A stretch of 64,000 bases of DNA from Dyella sp. 2HG41-7 (GCF_021390675.1 NZ_JAJEJV010000004.1:2790001-2854000), one strand, 5' to 3'. Shown: positions 8,439 to 18,711, counted from the first letter of the stretch. Numbers and translations are program-made. Notes: generated by a model from the letters alone, not told the origin.

Positions 8439-8531
8439 ACCGAGGCTTGCCACGCAACCGTCACCGATCCCGGCCGGGCTACGGCTACACTATGGAGCCC
8501 ACCTCGCCATCACGGCGGACAGGACTCCAGC

Positions 8532-9422
8532 ATGACCCGTAAGACGCTCAAGGTCGCGCTGCTGCAGGAAACTCACCGCGGCAGCCGCGACGCCAATCTC
8601 GACGCCATTGAAGCCGGCCTGCGCGAAGCCGCGGCGGCCGGGGTTGAACTCGTGTTGTTGCAGGAGCTGCACAACGGCCCGTATTTTTGCCAGCACGAAT
8701 CGGTAAACGAGTTCGATACGGCCGAGAGCATTCCGGGTCACAGCACCGCGCGCATCGGCAAGTTGGCAGAAGAATTGAAGCTGGTTGTCGTGGCCTCGCT
8801 GTTCGAAAAGCGGGCGGCCGGGCTGTACCACAATACGGCCGTCGTGTTCGATCGCTCCGCCGCGATCGCCGGCAAGTATCGCAAGATGCATATTCCGGAC
8901 GATCCGGCCTTCTACGAAAAGTTTTATTTCACGCCGGGCGATCTGGGCTTTGAGCCGATCGAGACGTCCGTCGGCCGTCTCGGCGTACTGGTGTGCTGGG
9001 ATCAGTGGTATCCCGAAGCCGCGCGCCTGATGGCCTTGGCCGGTGCGGAACTGTTGCTCTATCCCACGGCCATCGGATGGGATCCCAACGACGAACAGGC
9101 GGAAAAAGATCGCCAGCGCGAAGCATGGATTACCGTGCAACGCGGTCACGCGGTCGCGAACGGTTTGCCCTTGCTCGCGTGCAATCGCACCGGTTACGAA
9201 GCGGACCCCGCCGGCGTCGGCGCAGGCATTCAGTTCTGGGGCAACAGTTTCGTGGCCGGTCCGCAAGGTGAATTTCTTGCGCAGGCAGGCAACGACAAGC
9301 GCGAGTTACTGATCGTCGACGTCGATATGGCGCGCAGCGAACACGTGCGCCGCATCTGGCCGTTTCTGCGCGATCGCCGCATCGACGCGTACAGCGACTT
9401 GCTGCGCCGTTTTCGCGATTGA
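8532..9422 (+). CDS. aguB: N-carbamoylputrescine amidase
   Basis: Hydrolyses N-carbamoylputrescine to putrescine, CO2 and ammonia, completing the pathway begun by aguA just upstream. The 296-residue nitrilase-superfamily enzyme carries the catalytic Glu in VLLQELHNGPYF, the Lys in KYRKMHIPDD and the nucleophilic Cys in LVCWDQWYPEAARL, followed by PTAIGWDP. These strings are typical of AguB rather than of generic amidases. Start context is acceptable (GGACTCCAGC before ATG). It probably shares a transcript with aguA, although the 93-bp gap could hold its own promoter. Confidence 0.95.
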   Translation: MTRKTLKVALLQETHRGSRDANLDAIEAGLREAAAAGVELVLLQELHNGPYFCQHESVNEFDTAESIPGHSTARIGKLAEELKLVVVASLFEKRAAGLYHNTAVVFDRSAAIAGKYRKMHIPDDPAFYEKFYFTPGDLGFEPIETSVGRLGVLVCWDQWYPEAARLMALAGAELLLYPTAIGWDPNDEQAEKDRQREAWITVQRGHAVANGLPLLACNRTGYEADPAGVGAGIQFWGNSFVAGPQGEFLAQAGNDKRELLIVDVDMARSEHVRRIWPFLRDRRIDAYSDLLRRFRD

Positions 9423-9512
9423 TCGAGTCTTGGTTCGCAAGTTGGCCTATGCTGGCTTGCCACGTGCCGCCGGCATCCTCATGCTGGATTCCTACCGCTA
9501 CCCATCGATGAC

Positions 9513-10745
9513 ATGAGCGCAACCGATTCCACTCTTCTTTCCGCGTCTGACCTCAAGGGCCAGCCGATCGAGCGTGTGCAGCGCGACGGCGTCGAATACA
9601 TCGTGCTGGGCACTGCGCACGTGTCGCGCACCAGCGTGGAAGCGGTGCAAGCGTTGCTTGCGACGGAATCCTTCGACGCCATCGCGGTAGAGCTCTGCGA
9701 CAGCCGCGCGCAGGGCATGCGCGATCCGGAAGCGTTCAAGCAGATGGATTTGTTTCAGGTCATCCGGCAAGGCAAGGCCGGCATGGTGGCGGCGAGCCTG
9801 GTGCTTTCCACATTTCAAAAGCGCCTGGCCGATCAATACGGCGTGCAACCCGGCGCCGAAATGAAAGCGGCGATGGATGGCGCTGAAGCGCGCAACGTGC
9901 CGCTGTGGCTGATCGATCGCGAAGTCGGCACCACGCTCAAACGCGCGTGGCACAGCGTGGGCTTTTGGCAACGCTTCGGCTTGCTCGGCGGTCTGCTCGC
10001 CAGCGTGTTCGAACGCGAGACGATCGACGAAAAAGAAATTGAAAAGCTCAAACAAGGCGATTTGCTGGAAAGCGCCTTCAGCGAATTCGCCACCGAATCC
10101 GCGCCGCTTTATCGCAGCCTGATCGCCGAGCGCGATGCGTATATGGCGGCGCGTTTGCGCGAAGAAGCCGGACGTTCTGTCACGGCCAATCCGTGCAAGG
10201 TGCTGGTGGTGATCGGCGCCGGACATTTGAAAGGTTTGTGCGAACACTTGCGCATCCAGCAAGCCGATCCGAGCAACACCGTCGCCGAGCTGGCGCAAAC
10301 GCCGCCCAAATCGCAATGGCCCAAATGGATTGCGGTCGGCTTGGTGCTCTTGATATTCGCGGCGATCGGCTACGCCTTTCATCGCAATGCGGCGCTTGGC
10401 GCGCAGGCGTTGCGTGATTGGGTATTGTTCACGGGCGGCTTCGCCGCACTCGGCGCGTTGGCGGCGCGTGCGCATCCGTTGAGCATTCTTGCGGCATTTA
10501 TCGCCGCGCCGATCAAGCCGTTCCGACCCGGCATTCCTGCCGGCGGCATCAGCGCGATGGTCGAGGTGTGGGCGCGGCGCCCGCGCGTGGCGGATTTCGA
10601 AAGCCTGCGCGACGACATCGTGCATTGGAGCGGCTGGTGGACCAACCGCGTCGCGCGCACGCTGCTCAATTTCTTCCTGGTCAGCGTGGGCACGATCATC
10701 GGCGAGTACGCAGCCGGCTTCCACATTCTCAAGAGTCTGCTCTGA
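9513..10745 (+). CDS. TraB/GumN-type family membrane protein
   Basis: 410 residues. The N-terminal two-thirds match the TraB family: VEYIVLGTAHVSRTSVE (about residue 27) with the conserved GTAHVS, then FDAIAVELCDSRAQ with Glu, and later VLVVIGAGHLKGL (about 230), whose His is also conserved. The C-terminal third has hydrophobic segments (WIAVGLVLLIFAAIGYAF, about 270-290; a second near 303-330; FFLVSVGTIIGEYAAGF near 385). TraB-family proteins are thought to be Tiki/erythromycin-esterase-fold metalloenzymes, but the bacterial role is unproven. No operon partner is evident. Confidence 0.8.
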   Translation: MSATDSTLLSASDLKGQPIERVQRDGVEYIVLGTAHVSRTSVEAVQALLATESFDAIAVELCDSRAQGMRDPEAFKQMDLFQVIRQGKAGMVAASLVLSTFQKRLADQYGVQPGAEMKAAMDGAEARNVPLWLIDREVGTTLKRAWHSVGFWQRFGLLGGLLASVFERETIDEKEIEKLKQGDLLESAFSEFATESAPLYRSLIAERDAYMAARLREEAGRSVTANPCKVLVVIGAGHLKGLCEHLRIQQADPSNTVAELAQTPPKSQWPKWIAVGLVLLIFAAIGYAFHRNAALGAQALRDWVLFTGGFAALGALAARAHPLSILAAFIAAPIKPFRPGIPAGGISAMVEVWARRPRVADFESLRDDIVHWSGWWTNRVARTLLNFFLVSVGTIIGEYAAGFHILKSLL

Positions 10746-10800
10746 CACCGACGCACGGCGCGGCGTTTTGTCACTCCCCCTGCTGCGTCCGGCCGTCCCA

Positions 10801-10830
10801 TTGTGACGACTCCGGGGCAACGTCTATACT
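10801..10830 (+). promoter_or_regulatory. Sigma70-like promoter upstream of cytochrome c genes
   Basis: TTGTGA (10801-10806), an 18-bp spacer and TATACT (10825-10830), ending 48 bp before the first cytochrome start codon. Position and match are good for a housekeeping promoter; untested. Confidence 0.5.
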
Positions 10831-10878
10831 CGGCCAAATACGTTGCATGCATCCGCTGGAACCGTGGGGATCCTCTTG

Positions 10879-11208
10879 ATGACTCGATTGCAATTGTTTG
10901 GCCTGGCTGCAGCTACCGCTGTTCTGTTGTGTTCCACCGCCGCCCAAGCCACGGGCGACAAAGCCAATGGCCGAACGCTGGTCTACACCTGCAATGGCTG
11001 CCATGGCGTTCCCGGCACCAATAACGCGTACCCTCAGTATCCGGTTCCGAAAATCGCCGGACAGAACGCGCAATACATCATCAGCGCGTTGCATGGGTAC
11101 AAGTCCGGCGATCGCACGCATCCGACCATGGTGGCGCAGGCGCAGAGCCTCTCCGATCAAGAGATCGAAGACATCGCCGCGTACCTCTCCAGCATCGCTT
11201 CGAAGTAA
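10879..11208 (+). CDS. Periplasmic monohaem cytochrome c (c4/c553-like), first of a pair
   Basis: A 109-residue exported electron carrier. A signal peptide (RLQLFGLAAATAVLLCSTAAQA) precedes the mature part. Haem c attaches at CNGCH (about residue 37) and a distal Met is available in HPTMVAQAQSLSDQEIEDIAAYL. The pattern matches a single half of cytochrome c4. The start at 10879 sits just ahead of the signal peptide; an upstream in-frame ATG at 10843 would add residues unlike a signal peptide. It is followed 21 bp later by a second, related cytochrome, so the two probably act as a pair in the terminal respiratory chain. Confidence 0.88.
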   Translation: MTRLQLFGLAAATAVLLCSTAAQATGDKANGRTLVYTCNGCHGVPGTNNAYPQYPVPKIAGQNAQYIISALHGYKSGDRTHPTMVAQAQSLSDQEIEDIAAYLSSIASK

Positions 11209-11229
11209 TCGGCCAAGGATTCCATCTGC

Positions 11230-11580
11230 ATGAAACGCACGCTCACGCTGCTCTCGTTCGGTATGGCTCTTGCGCTGGCTTCGGCGCCGCTGCTGGCCGC
11301 CGGTAACGGCGACAACGGCAAGTCCAAGGCCGCCACTTGCTTTGCTTGCCATGGCGCCGACGGCAACGCCGTCGACCCGCAATACCCTCGCCTCGCCGGT
11401 CAGTACAACGAATACATCCAACAGGCGCTGCACGAATACAAAGACGGTCGCCGCACCAATCCGATCATGAAAGGGTTCGCTGCAACGCTTTCCGATCAAG
11501 ATATCGAAGATATCGCCGCGTACTATTCGACGTTGCCGACCAAGCTCGATACGTTGAAGGGACATGTTCAGGGCGATTGA
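11230..11580 (+). CDS. Periplasmic monohaem cytochrome c (c4/c553-like), second of a pair
   Basis: 116 residues, paralogous to the gene just upstream. Signal peptide about residues 1-23 (LTLLSFGMALALASAPLLA); haem site CFACH with the following GADGNAVDPQYPRLAGQ; a distal Met in NPIMKGFAATLSDQDIEDIAAYYSTL. Together the two halves resemble a split dihaem cytochrome c4, a periplasmic donor to terminal oxidases. A terminator follows at 11606-11640, closing the two-gene unit. Confidence 0.88.
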   Translation: MKRTLTLLSFGMALALASAPLLAAGNGDNGKSKAATCFACHGADGNAVDPQYPRLAGQYNEYIQQALHEYKDGRRTNPIMKGFAATLSDQDIEDIAAYYSTLPTKLDTLKGHVQGD

Positions 11581-11605
11581 ACGCGCCGTCCGCTGACGCA
11601 TAACG

Positions 11606-11640
11606 AAAAACGCCCGCATCCAGGATGCGGGCGTTTTCTT
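11606..11640. terminator. Terminator between cytochrome c pair and nfuA
   Basis: AACGCCCGCATCC - AGG - ATGCGGGCGTTTTC with a T-run on the plus strand and an A-run (T-run on minus) on the other side. It lies between two converging transcripts and could serve both. Confidence 0.8.
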
Positions 11641-11663
11641 TTTGAGCACTCGCAAAGCGGGCA

Positions 11664-12272
11664 TCAACCCATCGCGGATTGCCCTTCCTTCTTGCGGTAG
11701 TACGGATTCTCGCCGCCTTTGTGATCGGTCGCATCGCGTACTTCGGTGATTTCCGGCACGCGCTCGCGCAACGTTTTTTCAACACCGTTCTTGAGCGTCA
11801 CATCGACCATGCCGCAACCGTGGCAACCGCCGCCGAATTGCAGCAACACCACGCCGTTGGCGTCGATTTCCAACAAGCTCACGCGTCCGCCGTGCGCGGC
11901 GATGCGCGGATTCACTTCGGCTTCGAGCACATAACGCACGCGTTCGACCAAGCCCGCTTCCGCGCCCGGCAATTCACCCTTGATCTTGGGCGCGCGAATG
12001 TTCAGTTGGCCGCCCGTCTGGCTGGGTTCGTAGTCGATGTTGGCGCCTTCCAACCACGATGCGCTGTCGCCTTCGATATGGAAATCGAAGCCTTTGCACT
12101 CCACCGTCCACTCGTTTCCGGTGAGCTCTTGCGGTTCGCAGAACTCCAGCTCGCAATCCGCCGCCGGCGTACCGGGCGAGGTGACGCGCAGGCGGATGCC
12201 CAGCCCGTCGATACCTTGCTGCGAGAGAAGACGCAGGAAATGCTGCTGCGCGCGTTCGGAAATCTCGATCAT
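11664..12272 (-). CDS. nfuA: Fe-S biogenesis protein NfuA
   Basis: A 202-residue Fe-S carrier that delivers [4Fe-4S] clusters to target enzymes. The N-terminal half is a degenerate A-type (IscA-like) domain (MIEISERAQQHFLRLLSQQG). The C-terminal half is the Nfu domain with the cluster-binding CxxC, Cys150 and Cys153, in FGGGCHGCGMVDVTLK. This two-domain layout and length match E. coli NfuA. The start at 12272 fits the family N-terminus. It is convergent with the cytochrome pair and appears monocistronic. Confidence 0.93.
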   Translation of the reverse strand: MIEISERAQQHFLRLLSQQGIDGLGIRLRVTSPGTPAADCELEFCEPQELTGNEWTVECKGFDFHIEGDSASWLEGANIDYEPSQTGGQLNIRAPKIKGELPGAEAGLVERVRYVLEAEVNPRIAAHGGRVSLLEIDANGVVLLQFGGGCHGCGMVDVTLKNGVEKTLRERVPEITEVRDATDHKGGENPYYRKKEGQSAMG

Positions 12273-12417
12273 GCCTGCTCCGGAAACACTAACCGTCTAT
12301 GCCCTGGTGCATCGGGCCCTATACCGCACCATTTTAGTCCTGTTTTGTCATGAATGTTCGAATCCGTTTTTTTCGCGTACAGTTTCAGCGCTTTAGCGCC
12401 CGACGATGGAGATCGCC

Positions 12418-12759
12418 ATGACTGCTCTTCCGCTATCCACCCAGCATTGCCAACCCCGCAAGGGCAAGGAGCATGCTTTGGACGAAGCGGCCGTTGCCGC
12501 GCTGCTACCGCTCGTGCCCGGCTGGAAGGTCAGCGCGGAGGGCGATGCCCTCTTGAAGGATTTCCGCTTCGAGAACTTTCATCACACGCTCGGCTTTATC
12601 AATGCGGTGGGTTTCATGGCGAACCATGAAGATCACCATCCCGATATCGAGGCCGGCTACGGTCATTGCAAGCTGCGCTGGTCGACGCACGACGTGGGCG
12701 GTTTGTCGCTGAACGATTTCATTTGCGCCGCGCGCGTTAACGCTCTGCTAGAACATTGA
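12418..12759 (+). CDS. phhB: Pterin-4a-carbinolamine dehydratase
   Basis: Dehydrates 4a-hydroxytetrahydrobiopterin, recycling the pterin cofactor of phenylalanine hydroxylase-type enzymes. The 113-residue protein shows the family signature: PGWKV near residue 35, LLKDFRFENFHHTLGFINAV, then ANHEDHHPDIEAGYGHCKLRWSTHD and GLSLNDFICAARVN. The ATG at 12418 is preferred over 12406 because the GGAG between them is correctly spaced for it. The stop overlaps the TTG start of the next gene. No phenylalanine hydroxylase is in the window. Confidence 0.92.
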   Translation: MTALPLSTQHCQPRKGKEHALDEAAVAALLPLVPGWKVSAEGDALLKDFRFENFHHTLGFINAVGFMANHEDHHPDIEAGYGHCKLRWSTHDVGGLSLNDFICAARVNALLEH

Positions 12760-14267
12760 GCGAAGCTCGTCGCACGCGACAAGCAGGAGCGATTGTCGGC
12801 TACGTGCTGGTCGCCGCGATCGCCTGCCTGGGTTTAAGCCGCTTGGCGGCGTGTATCACAGGCCATCGCCTGCTCGATCAAGCGCAACAACAGTTGGCCA
12901 GCGTTGAAACCCATCAGCCGTTGTGGCGATGGGATTTGCGCAAACCGCACGATCTGGTCGCCAGTCGCGCGTTCGGAAACGCAACCGTCACGAGCGACGA
13001 CGATGCACTGCGAATCACCAGCAACGACGGCACACCCTTCGAAGTGGGTTTGCCGATTGCGTGGTCGCTGGATCTGAGGCATTGGTCGACGCTCCAACTG
13101 CAATTGCGCAGCAGCGCGCCCGGATCGCTCGGATTGATATGGCAAGGCAGCCAGACACCCGCGTGCGTCGCGCCCATCGCAGGCACGTTGTTGCCAGATG
13201 TGCACACGTTGCGCGTCGATTTGCGCGGCCTCGCGTGGAAAAGCGCTGAACAAGGCGACTGCGCCACGCCCGGTATCGCGCAGATGCTGCGGTTGCGCGT
13301 TCAACTTCCCGCGCATGCGACCTTGTTTCTTTCGTCCGCAGGTTTGCTGACAACCGAGCCTATGCCGCGTCTGCAGGACGTCATCGTCGACATTCCCGCC
13401 GATGCGACTGAGCAAGATGTCGAACGCATCACCGATCGCGCACTAGCGTGGCCCATGCCGTTGTTCCGGCTGCCGAAAGGCGCGGATGCCGAAGCGATGT
13501 TGGTGTTGCGCGACCGATTGCGCGTGCATTGGCCAGCAGCGCTGATCGTACCTTCTGGCGCCATGCCTGAAGCTCGCCCGGCAGAGCCCGTTCGCGCGCC
13601 CATCGCGTGGCTGGTTTGCGTTTTATATGTGCTTGCGCTGATTTGGCTCGTCGCTCGCCCCGTAAAAAGCCGCCTTCGCCCCTGGCTAGAACTGGCTGGC
13701 TGTCTGGCGGGTCCCCTATGGCTGATCGCCGATCTGCATTGGGGACTGCGCGCTACGCCATTGGGCATCACGGCCTTCGGCGCCGGGCTCGCCTTCGCCG
13801 TAGCGATCGAGCGCCATCACTTGCCCCGTCTGTGGCGCCTGCCCGATTCCAGTCGCGAATGGTTATGGCCGCTTGCCACCGTGCCGGTCACAGTGATGTT
13901 GATCATCCTTTACGGCCACTCCCTGCGCCCGCTGTTGCTGATCCACGTGCTGGCTTACCTGGCGTGGGCGTGGCTGCAGCAGTGGTTGATGCTGACGATG
14001 TTGCTGCGTCGCTTCGAACAGATCCTAGTCCGGCCGGCGTGGGCCATCATGCCGGTGGCCCTGACCTTCGCCCTCTTGCACACCCCGAACGGCGTATTGA
14101 TGCAGCTCTGCTTCGTCGGCGAGCTGTGGTGGGCCTGGTGTTTTCTGCGTTCGCGCAGCGTGTTGCCTGTCGCGTTGGCGCATGCGACGTGTGCGTTGCT
14201 GGTGGAATCGGGACTGTCGGGCGGACTGGTGCGCTCGCTAGAAGTCAGCGCGCGCTTTTTCTACTAG
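12756..14267 (+). CDS. Membrane protein with C-terminal CPBP (CAAX-protease-like) region
   Basis: 503 residues. One N-terminal membrane segment (about 10-30) is followed by a periplasmic region of about 240 residues with a beta-rich, carbohydrate-module-like look (ALRITSNDGTPFEVGLP, SLGLIWQGSQTPAC). The C-terminal half (from about 285) has seven to eight membrane segments. Its end carries the CPBP/ABI-type motif FALLHTPNG... and a second conserved His in LPVALAHATCALL. CPBP proteins are intramembrane glutamic proteases or bacteriocin self-immunity proteins. The TTG start overlaps the previous stop (TTGA). The 3' end overlaps rluC by 23 bp on the opposite strand. Confidence 0.6.
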   Translation: MSEARRTRQAGAIVGYVLVAAIACLGLSRLAACITGHRLLDQAQQQLASVETHQPLWRWDLRKPHDLVASRAFGNATVTSDDDALRITSNDGTPFEVGLPIAWSLDLRHWSTLQLQLRSSAPGSLGLIWQGSQTPACVAPIAGTLLPDVHTLRVDLRGLAWKSAEQGDCATPGIAQMLRLRVQLPAHATLFLSSAGLLTTEPMPRLQDVIVDIPADATEQDVERITDRALAWPMPLFRLPKGADAEAMLVLRDRLRVHWPAALIVPSGAMPEARPAEPVRAPIAWLVCVLYVLALIWLVARPVKSRLRPWLELAGCLAGPLWLIADLHWGLRATPLGITAFGAGLAFAVAIERHHLPRLWRLPDSSREWLWPLATVPVTVMLIILYGHSLRPLLLIHVLAYLAWAWLQQWLMLTMLLRRFEQILVRPAWAIMPVALTFALLHTPNGVLMQLCFVGELWWAWCFLRSRSVLPVALAHATCALLVESGLSGGLVRSLEVSARFFY

Positions 14268-15213
14268 TGCCCAGATCGTTGAGAAACGTCTTCAAATCGT
14301 CAGGCAACGGCGCCGAAAAACTGTAACTGCGTCCATCAAGCTCGAACGACATGTGGGACGCATGCAGAAACAACCGGTGCAGACCGCGCTCGCGTAAGCG
14401 CTTGTTGACGTCACGATCGCCGTATTTCGTGTCTCCCGCCAACGGATGACCGATATGCGCGGCATGCACGCGGATCTGATGCGTGCGTCCAGTACCTAGC
14501 GTGGCCTGCATCAGCCGCATGCCGGAGTACTGCTCCATTTCGCGGAAGAACGTCAGCGAGGGCTTGCCATCATCCGACACGCGCACCATCCGCTCGCCGC
14601 CCTGCAGGATGGACTTCTTGAGCGGCGCGTTGACGTCGAACCGCGCCTTGGGCGGGTGGCCGACCATCAGACACAAGTATTGCTTGGTGACCTCATTGGC
14701 GCGGATCGCCGCCTGCAGACCTGTCAGCCCCGCACGGGTGCGGGCGAACACCAGCACGCCGCTCGTGTCGCGGTCCAGGCGGTGAACCAGTTCCAGGTGC
14801 TCGTTGGGACGGGCCTGCCGGAGCAACTCGATCGCCCCGAAACTGACCCCGCTGCCACCGTGACTGGCCACGCCCGAGGGTTTGTCGATGACCAGAAAGT
14901 GCTTGTCCTCAAAGATCACGGCCTCGGCGACCTGCGAGATCGCCCCTTCGGAGGCGCCCTGCTCGGCCGGTCGTTCAGCCACCCGGACCGGCGGAATGCG
15001 CAGCATATCGCCCTGGCTGAGACGGGTATCGGGCTTGGCGCGCTTCCCGTTCACGCGTACCTGGCCGGTGCGCAACAGCCTGTAAATCATGCTCTTGGGC
15101 ACCCCCTTGAGCAGGGTCATCAGGGCATTGTCGATGCGCTGACCGTCCCGCTCAGGACCGATCTCGAGTTGACGCACCCCTTGAGGTACGTTGGGGGAAG
15201 TTGCCGTCTGCAT
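14245..15213 (-). CDS. rluC: 23S rRNA pseudouridine synthase RluC
   Basis: Isomerises three uridines of 23S rRNA (955, 2504 and 2580 in E. coli numbering). The 322-residue protein has an N-terminal S4 RNA-binding domain (DNALMTLLKGVPKSMIYRLL, about 28-47) and the RluA-type catalytic domain with Asp147 in HRLDRDTSGV, followed by GRTHQIRVHAAHIGHPLAGD. The start at 15213 is preferred; 11 further codons upstream are uncharacteristic. It is divergent from rne, the arrangement found in many gammaproteobacteria, which supports RluC over RluD. Confidence 0.93.
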   Translation of the reverse strand: MQTATSPNVPQGVRQLEIGPERDGQRIDNALMTLLKGVPKSMIYRLLRTGQVRVNGKRAKPDTRLSQGDMLRIPPVRVAERPAEQGASEGAISQVAEAVIFEDKHFLVIDKPSGVASHGGSGVSFGAIELLRQARPNEHLELVHRLDRDTSGVLVFARTRAGLTGLQAAIRANEVTKQYLCLMVGHPPKARFDVNAPLKKSILQGGERMVRVSDDGKPSLTFFREMEQYSGMRLMQATLGTGRTHQIRVHAAHIGHPLAGDTKYGDRDVNKRLRERGLHRLFLHASHMSFELDGRSYSFSAPLPDDLKTFLNDLGTSRKSAR

Positions 15214-15549
15214 TGAAAAAAACCTGGGTTGAGAGGATACTCGCACAGCGCTTAGCCGGGTCCACCGACATACGTTGAGGACTTGGCGCCCGCCTGTTAC
15301 GCCGGCGAGGTTTGCGCCGGCCGCCCACTCTGGCAGCCGGTTGCAAACACCTATTAATCGTAACGGTTCGGGTAGCCGCTTGTCCGGTCTCAGTTAGCCA
15401 GACACAGCGGCATGCGTGCCAAGAATCACCCCGGTATCGGGAACGTTACCGTTTATTTGCCGCTTTACCGCAGCGGCGCGATCCCCGGACAGGCCGCCAC
15501 ACCAGGCGCCACCGCGGCGCGCGACGCGCGGCCAAGCCGAGGAATCACA
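15214..15549 (+). promoter_or_regulatory. Shared rluC-rne intergenic region and rne leader
   Basis: 336 bp between divergent rluC and rne. A GC-rich hairpin (GCCGGCG - aggtttg - CGCCGGC, about 15301-15321) lies mid-region. In known systems the rne 5' leader is folded and serves RNase E autoregulation, so a long leader is expected here. I see no strong -35/-10 pair and no other gene. Confidence 0.4.
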
Positions 15550-18500
15550 ATGAAAAGAATGTTGATCAACGCGACTCAGCGTGAAGAGTTGCGTGTGGCT
15601 ATCGTGGATGGCCAAACCCTTTACGATCTCGATATTGAAATACCGTCTCGCGAGCAGAAAAAAGCCAACATCTATAAAGGCCGCATCACTCGCGTCGAGC
15701 CGTCGCTAGAAGCCTGCTTCGTCGATTACGGTGCAGAACGCCACGGCTTCCTCCCGCTGAAAGAGATCTCCCGCGAGTACTTCACGGCGGGTCTGGACCC
15801 TTATAAATCCAACATTCGTGACCTTCTGAAGGAAGGCATCGAAGTGGTCGTGCAGGTGGAGAAGGAAGAACGCGGCAACAAAGGCGCCGCGCTCACCACC
15901 TTCATCAGCTTGGCCGGCCGCTACATGGTGCTGATGCCGAACAACCCGAAGGCGGGTGGCGTTTCGCGTCGCATCGAAGGCGAAGACCGTCAGGCTCTCA
16001 AGGAAGCTCTGGAACACCTCACTGTCCCCGACGAGATGGGCTTGATCGTACGCACCGCCGGCATGGGGCGCGACGCGGAAGAGCTGCAGTGGGACCTCGA
16101 TTACCTGCTTCAGCTGTGGAAGGCCATCTCCGGCGCTGCCCAGGCGCAGAAGGCGCCGTTCCTGATCTATCAGGAATCGAAGCTGTTCATCCGCGCCCTG
16201 CGCGATTACCTGCGTACCGACATCGGCGAGATCCTGATCGACGAAGAGTCGCTCTACAACGACGCGCGCGATTTCATGCAGCAGGTGATGCCCAACGCCC
16301 TGCGCAAGCTCAAGCTCTACAAAGACGACACGCCGCTGTTCTCGCGCTACCAGATTGAAACGCAGATCGAGAGCGCGTTCGACCGCACCGTGCGCCTGCC
16401 GTCGGGCGGTTCGATCGTGATCGACCAGACCGAAGCGCTGACCGCCATCGACATCAACTCCTCCAAAGCCACCAAGGGCGGCGACATCGAGGAGACGGCG
16501 TTCAACACCAACCTGGAAGCAGCGGCAGAGATCGCCCGCCAGCTGCGCATCCGCGACGCCGGCGGCCTGATCGTTATCGACTTCATCGATATGGACAGCC
16601 CCAAGCACCAGCGGGAAGTCGAAGAACGCCTGAAGGACGCCGCCAAGCTCGACCGCGCGCGCATCCAGATTGGTCGCATTTCGCGCTTCGGCCTGCTTGA
16701 GATGTCGCGCCAGCGCCTGCGCCCGTCGCTGGGTGAAGCCACGCAGATTGTGTGCCCGCGTTGCGAAGGCCACGGCCACATCCGCAGCGTGGAGTCGCTG
16801 TCGCTGTCGACCCTGCGCCTGATCGAAGAACACGCCATGAAGGACAACACCGGCCAGGTGCTGGTGCAGGCGCCGGCCAGCGTCGCCAACTTCATGCTCA
16901 ACGAAAAACGCGCCAGCGTGGTCGAGATCGAACTGCGCAACAAGGTGCATGTGGTGATCGTGGCGGACGACAAACTCGAAACGCCGCATATCGAAATCCA
17001 GCGCATCCGCGAAGCGGATATGGGCGACCACAGCAAGCCCAGTTACGAGCGCATCACCGCGGAAGAAACCACCGCCGTGCGCAAGATGGGCCAGATGTTG
17101 GGCAGCAGCGAACAGCCCGCCGTCACTGGCATCGTGCCGTCCAGCCCAGCCCCGCTGCGCGAAGACGAACCGGCGGCGCCCGCGCCCATCGTGAAGCGCC
17201 AGCCGACGACGGCAGCGCCTGCGGCGAGCGCCCCTTCGCAAGGCGGCGTTCTTTCGCGCTTGCTTGGCTGGTTCCGCGGCAACGGCGTCACGGCGCCTGC
17301 ACCGGCTCCCGCGCCGGTTGCGTCGCGTCCGGAAACCTCGCGTAACAAGCCGCAAGACAATCGTCGCAACGACCGCACGCGCGGCGACGGCCAGCAGCAG
17401 CGCCAGAACCAGCAGCGCGACGGTCGCGGCAACGCGCAGCAGCAGCAAGCCAAAAATCAAAACCAGCAGCAGCGCCAGCGCAACGAACAGCAGTCGCAGG
17501 CGCGTCAGCCGCAGCAAGGCAACAAGCAAGAACAGCAGCGTCAACCGAAACCGGCGCAAGCCAACGACGCCGCCGCCAACGAGCAGCGCAACAAGCAACA
17601 GCAAAACGCTGGCGGTAAACAGCCGCAGCAAGAACGCCAGCAGCAGCGCCAACCGCAGGCCGAACGCGAACGTCCGCAGCCGCAGCAGCCGCCGCAACAG
17701 GCGAATCAGCCTCCCGCCGCCGCCAAGCCGGTCGCCGCTCCGGAAGCGCTCAAGCCCGTAACGGAAGCCGCAGCGCCCGCAGCGATCGTGACCCACGAAG
17801 GCATCGACGTCGCTGCCGATGCAGCTGCGGCAGAAGCCGGCGGTCAATCGCGTCGCCGCCGCGGTCGTCGCGGCGGTCGTCGCCGTCGCCGGCATGAAGG
17901 CGCCGTCGCCGGTGGCGTGCAGAACGAGCAAAACAATGACGTCGATCTGGACGATGAAGATCGCGACGATTCGTTCGAATCGGAAACCGCCGCACCGGAG
18001 AAAGCATTCGAGCCGACCGCTCATGCCGCACCGCCTGCAAGCGTGGCGATGCTCACCAGCGAACCCGCGGCAACCGCGTTGCCGATCGAACATCGCGAAC
18101 CGGTGTCGACGCATTATGTAGCCGCCGAAACGGCGCCTACCCATGTGTCTCTCGAACCGGAAATTCGCAATACCGATGCGCAGGAAACGGAGACTTCGGC
18201 ACCGCTGATCGTTGCGTCCGCGCCAGTACCGTCGTCGTTTAATCTGCCGGTGCTGCCGCCGATTCCGGTGCACGAAGCGGCAGTCGAAAGCACTGAGTCG
18301 CATGACGATGTCTCCGCAACGCATGCGCCTGCCGAGACGCCTGCGCCTTCGGTCGAAGTCGTCACCGTCACGGTGCCGCACGAGGCCGCGCCGGCGGCCA
18401 ACGAAGCCAACGTGACTGCTCCGGTGGAGTCTGTCGCCACGGCCGAAGCCAAGCACGCGGCGGAACCCGTTTTCGTCGAGCCGGCTGCGGTCGTCACGTC

Positions 18501-18693
18501 CGAAGAGCCGGTCGCCGTCACGCCGACGCCCATTTTCCATCAGCCAGAGCAAGGCGACTTGCTGTCGACACCCTCGCAACATCCCGTCGCCGCTGCGCCT
18601 ACGCATCAGGACGTACACGGTCAAACCGACGAGCCCTCCGCTGACGAAGAAAATCGGCATATCGGCCAGCAGCACGACGGTCGACTGTCCTAA
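15550..18693 (+). CDS. rne: Ribonuclease E
   Basis: Essential endoribonuclease for rRNA and tRNA processing and mRNA decay, and scaffold of the degradosome. The 1047-residue protein starts [18 protein letters not shown] at 15550. It continues with the S1 domain ([20 protein letters not shown], about 37-120), the catalytic core with [19 protein letters not shown] (metal Asp residues) and DFIDM, and the zinc-link [10 protein letters not shown] (about 402). From about residue 520 on the protein is low-complexity: Pro/Ala linkers, a Q/N/R-rich RNA-binding stretch (about 620-760), an Arg-rich [15 protein letters not shown] patch (about 805) and an acidic tail. The C-terminal half is typical of Xanthomonadales RNase E and unlike E. 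coli in sequence. Confidence 0.96.
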   Translation: MKRMLINATQREELRVAIVDGQTLYDLDIEIPSREQKKANIYKGRITRVEPSLEACFVDYGAERHGFLPLKEISREYFTAGLDPYKSNIRDLLKEGIEVVVQVEKEERGNKGAALTTFISLAGRYMVLMPNNPKAGGVSRRIEGEDRQALKEALEHLTVPDEMGLIVRTAGMGRDAEELQWDLDYLLQLWKAISGAAQAQKAPFLIYQESKLFIRALRDYLRTDIGEILIDEESLYNDARDFMQQVMPNALRKLKLYKDDTPLFSRYQIETQIESAFDRTVRLPSGGSIVIDQTEALTAIDINSSKATKGGDIEETAFNTNLEAAAEIARQLRIRDAGGLIVIDFIDMDSPKHQREVEERLKDAAKLDRARIQIGRISRFGLLEMSRQRLRPSLGEATQIVCPRCEGHGHIRSVESLSLSTLRLIEEHAMKDNTGQVLVQAPASVANFMLNEKRASVVEIELRNKVHVVIVADDKLETPHIEIQRIREADMGDHSKPSYERITAEETTAVRKMGQMLGSSEQPAVTGIVPSSPAPLREDEPAAPAPIVKRQPTTAAPAASAPSQGGVLSRLLGWFRGNGVTAPAPAPAPVASRPETSRNKPQDNRRNDRTRGDGQQQRQNQQRDGRGNAQQQQAKNQNQQQRQRNEQQSQARQPQQGNKQEQQRQPKPAQANDAAANEQRNKQQQNAGGKQPQQERQQQRQPQAERERPQPQQPPQQANQPPAAAKPVAAPEALKPVTEAAAPAAIVTHEGIDVAADAAAAEAGGQSRRRRGRRGGRRRRRHEGAVAGGVQNEQNNDVDLDDEDRDDSFESETAAPEKAFEPTAHAAPPASVAMLTSEPAATALPIEHREPVSTHYVAAETAPTHVSLEPEIRNTDAQETETSAPLIVASAPVPSSFNLPVLPPIPVHEAAVESTESHDDVSATHAPAETPAPSVEVVTVTVPHEAAPAANEANVTAPVESVATAEAKHAAEPVFVEPAAVVTSEEPVAVTPTPIFHQPEQGDLLSTPSQHPVAAAPTHQDVHGQTDEPSADEENRHIGQQHDGRLS

Positions 18694-18711
18694 CAAGTAG
18701 GCGGACCACTA

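Noticed and set aside
15706-18696. A 996-codon open frame antisense to rne
   Set aside because: It mirrors the rne coding frame in a GC-rich genome; the residues are low-complexity (H, R, L, F rich) and rne itself is unmistakable.
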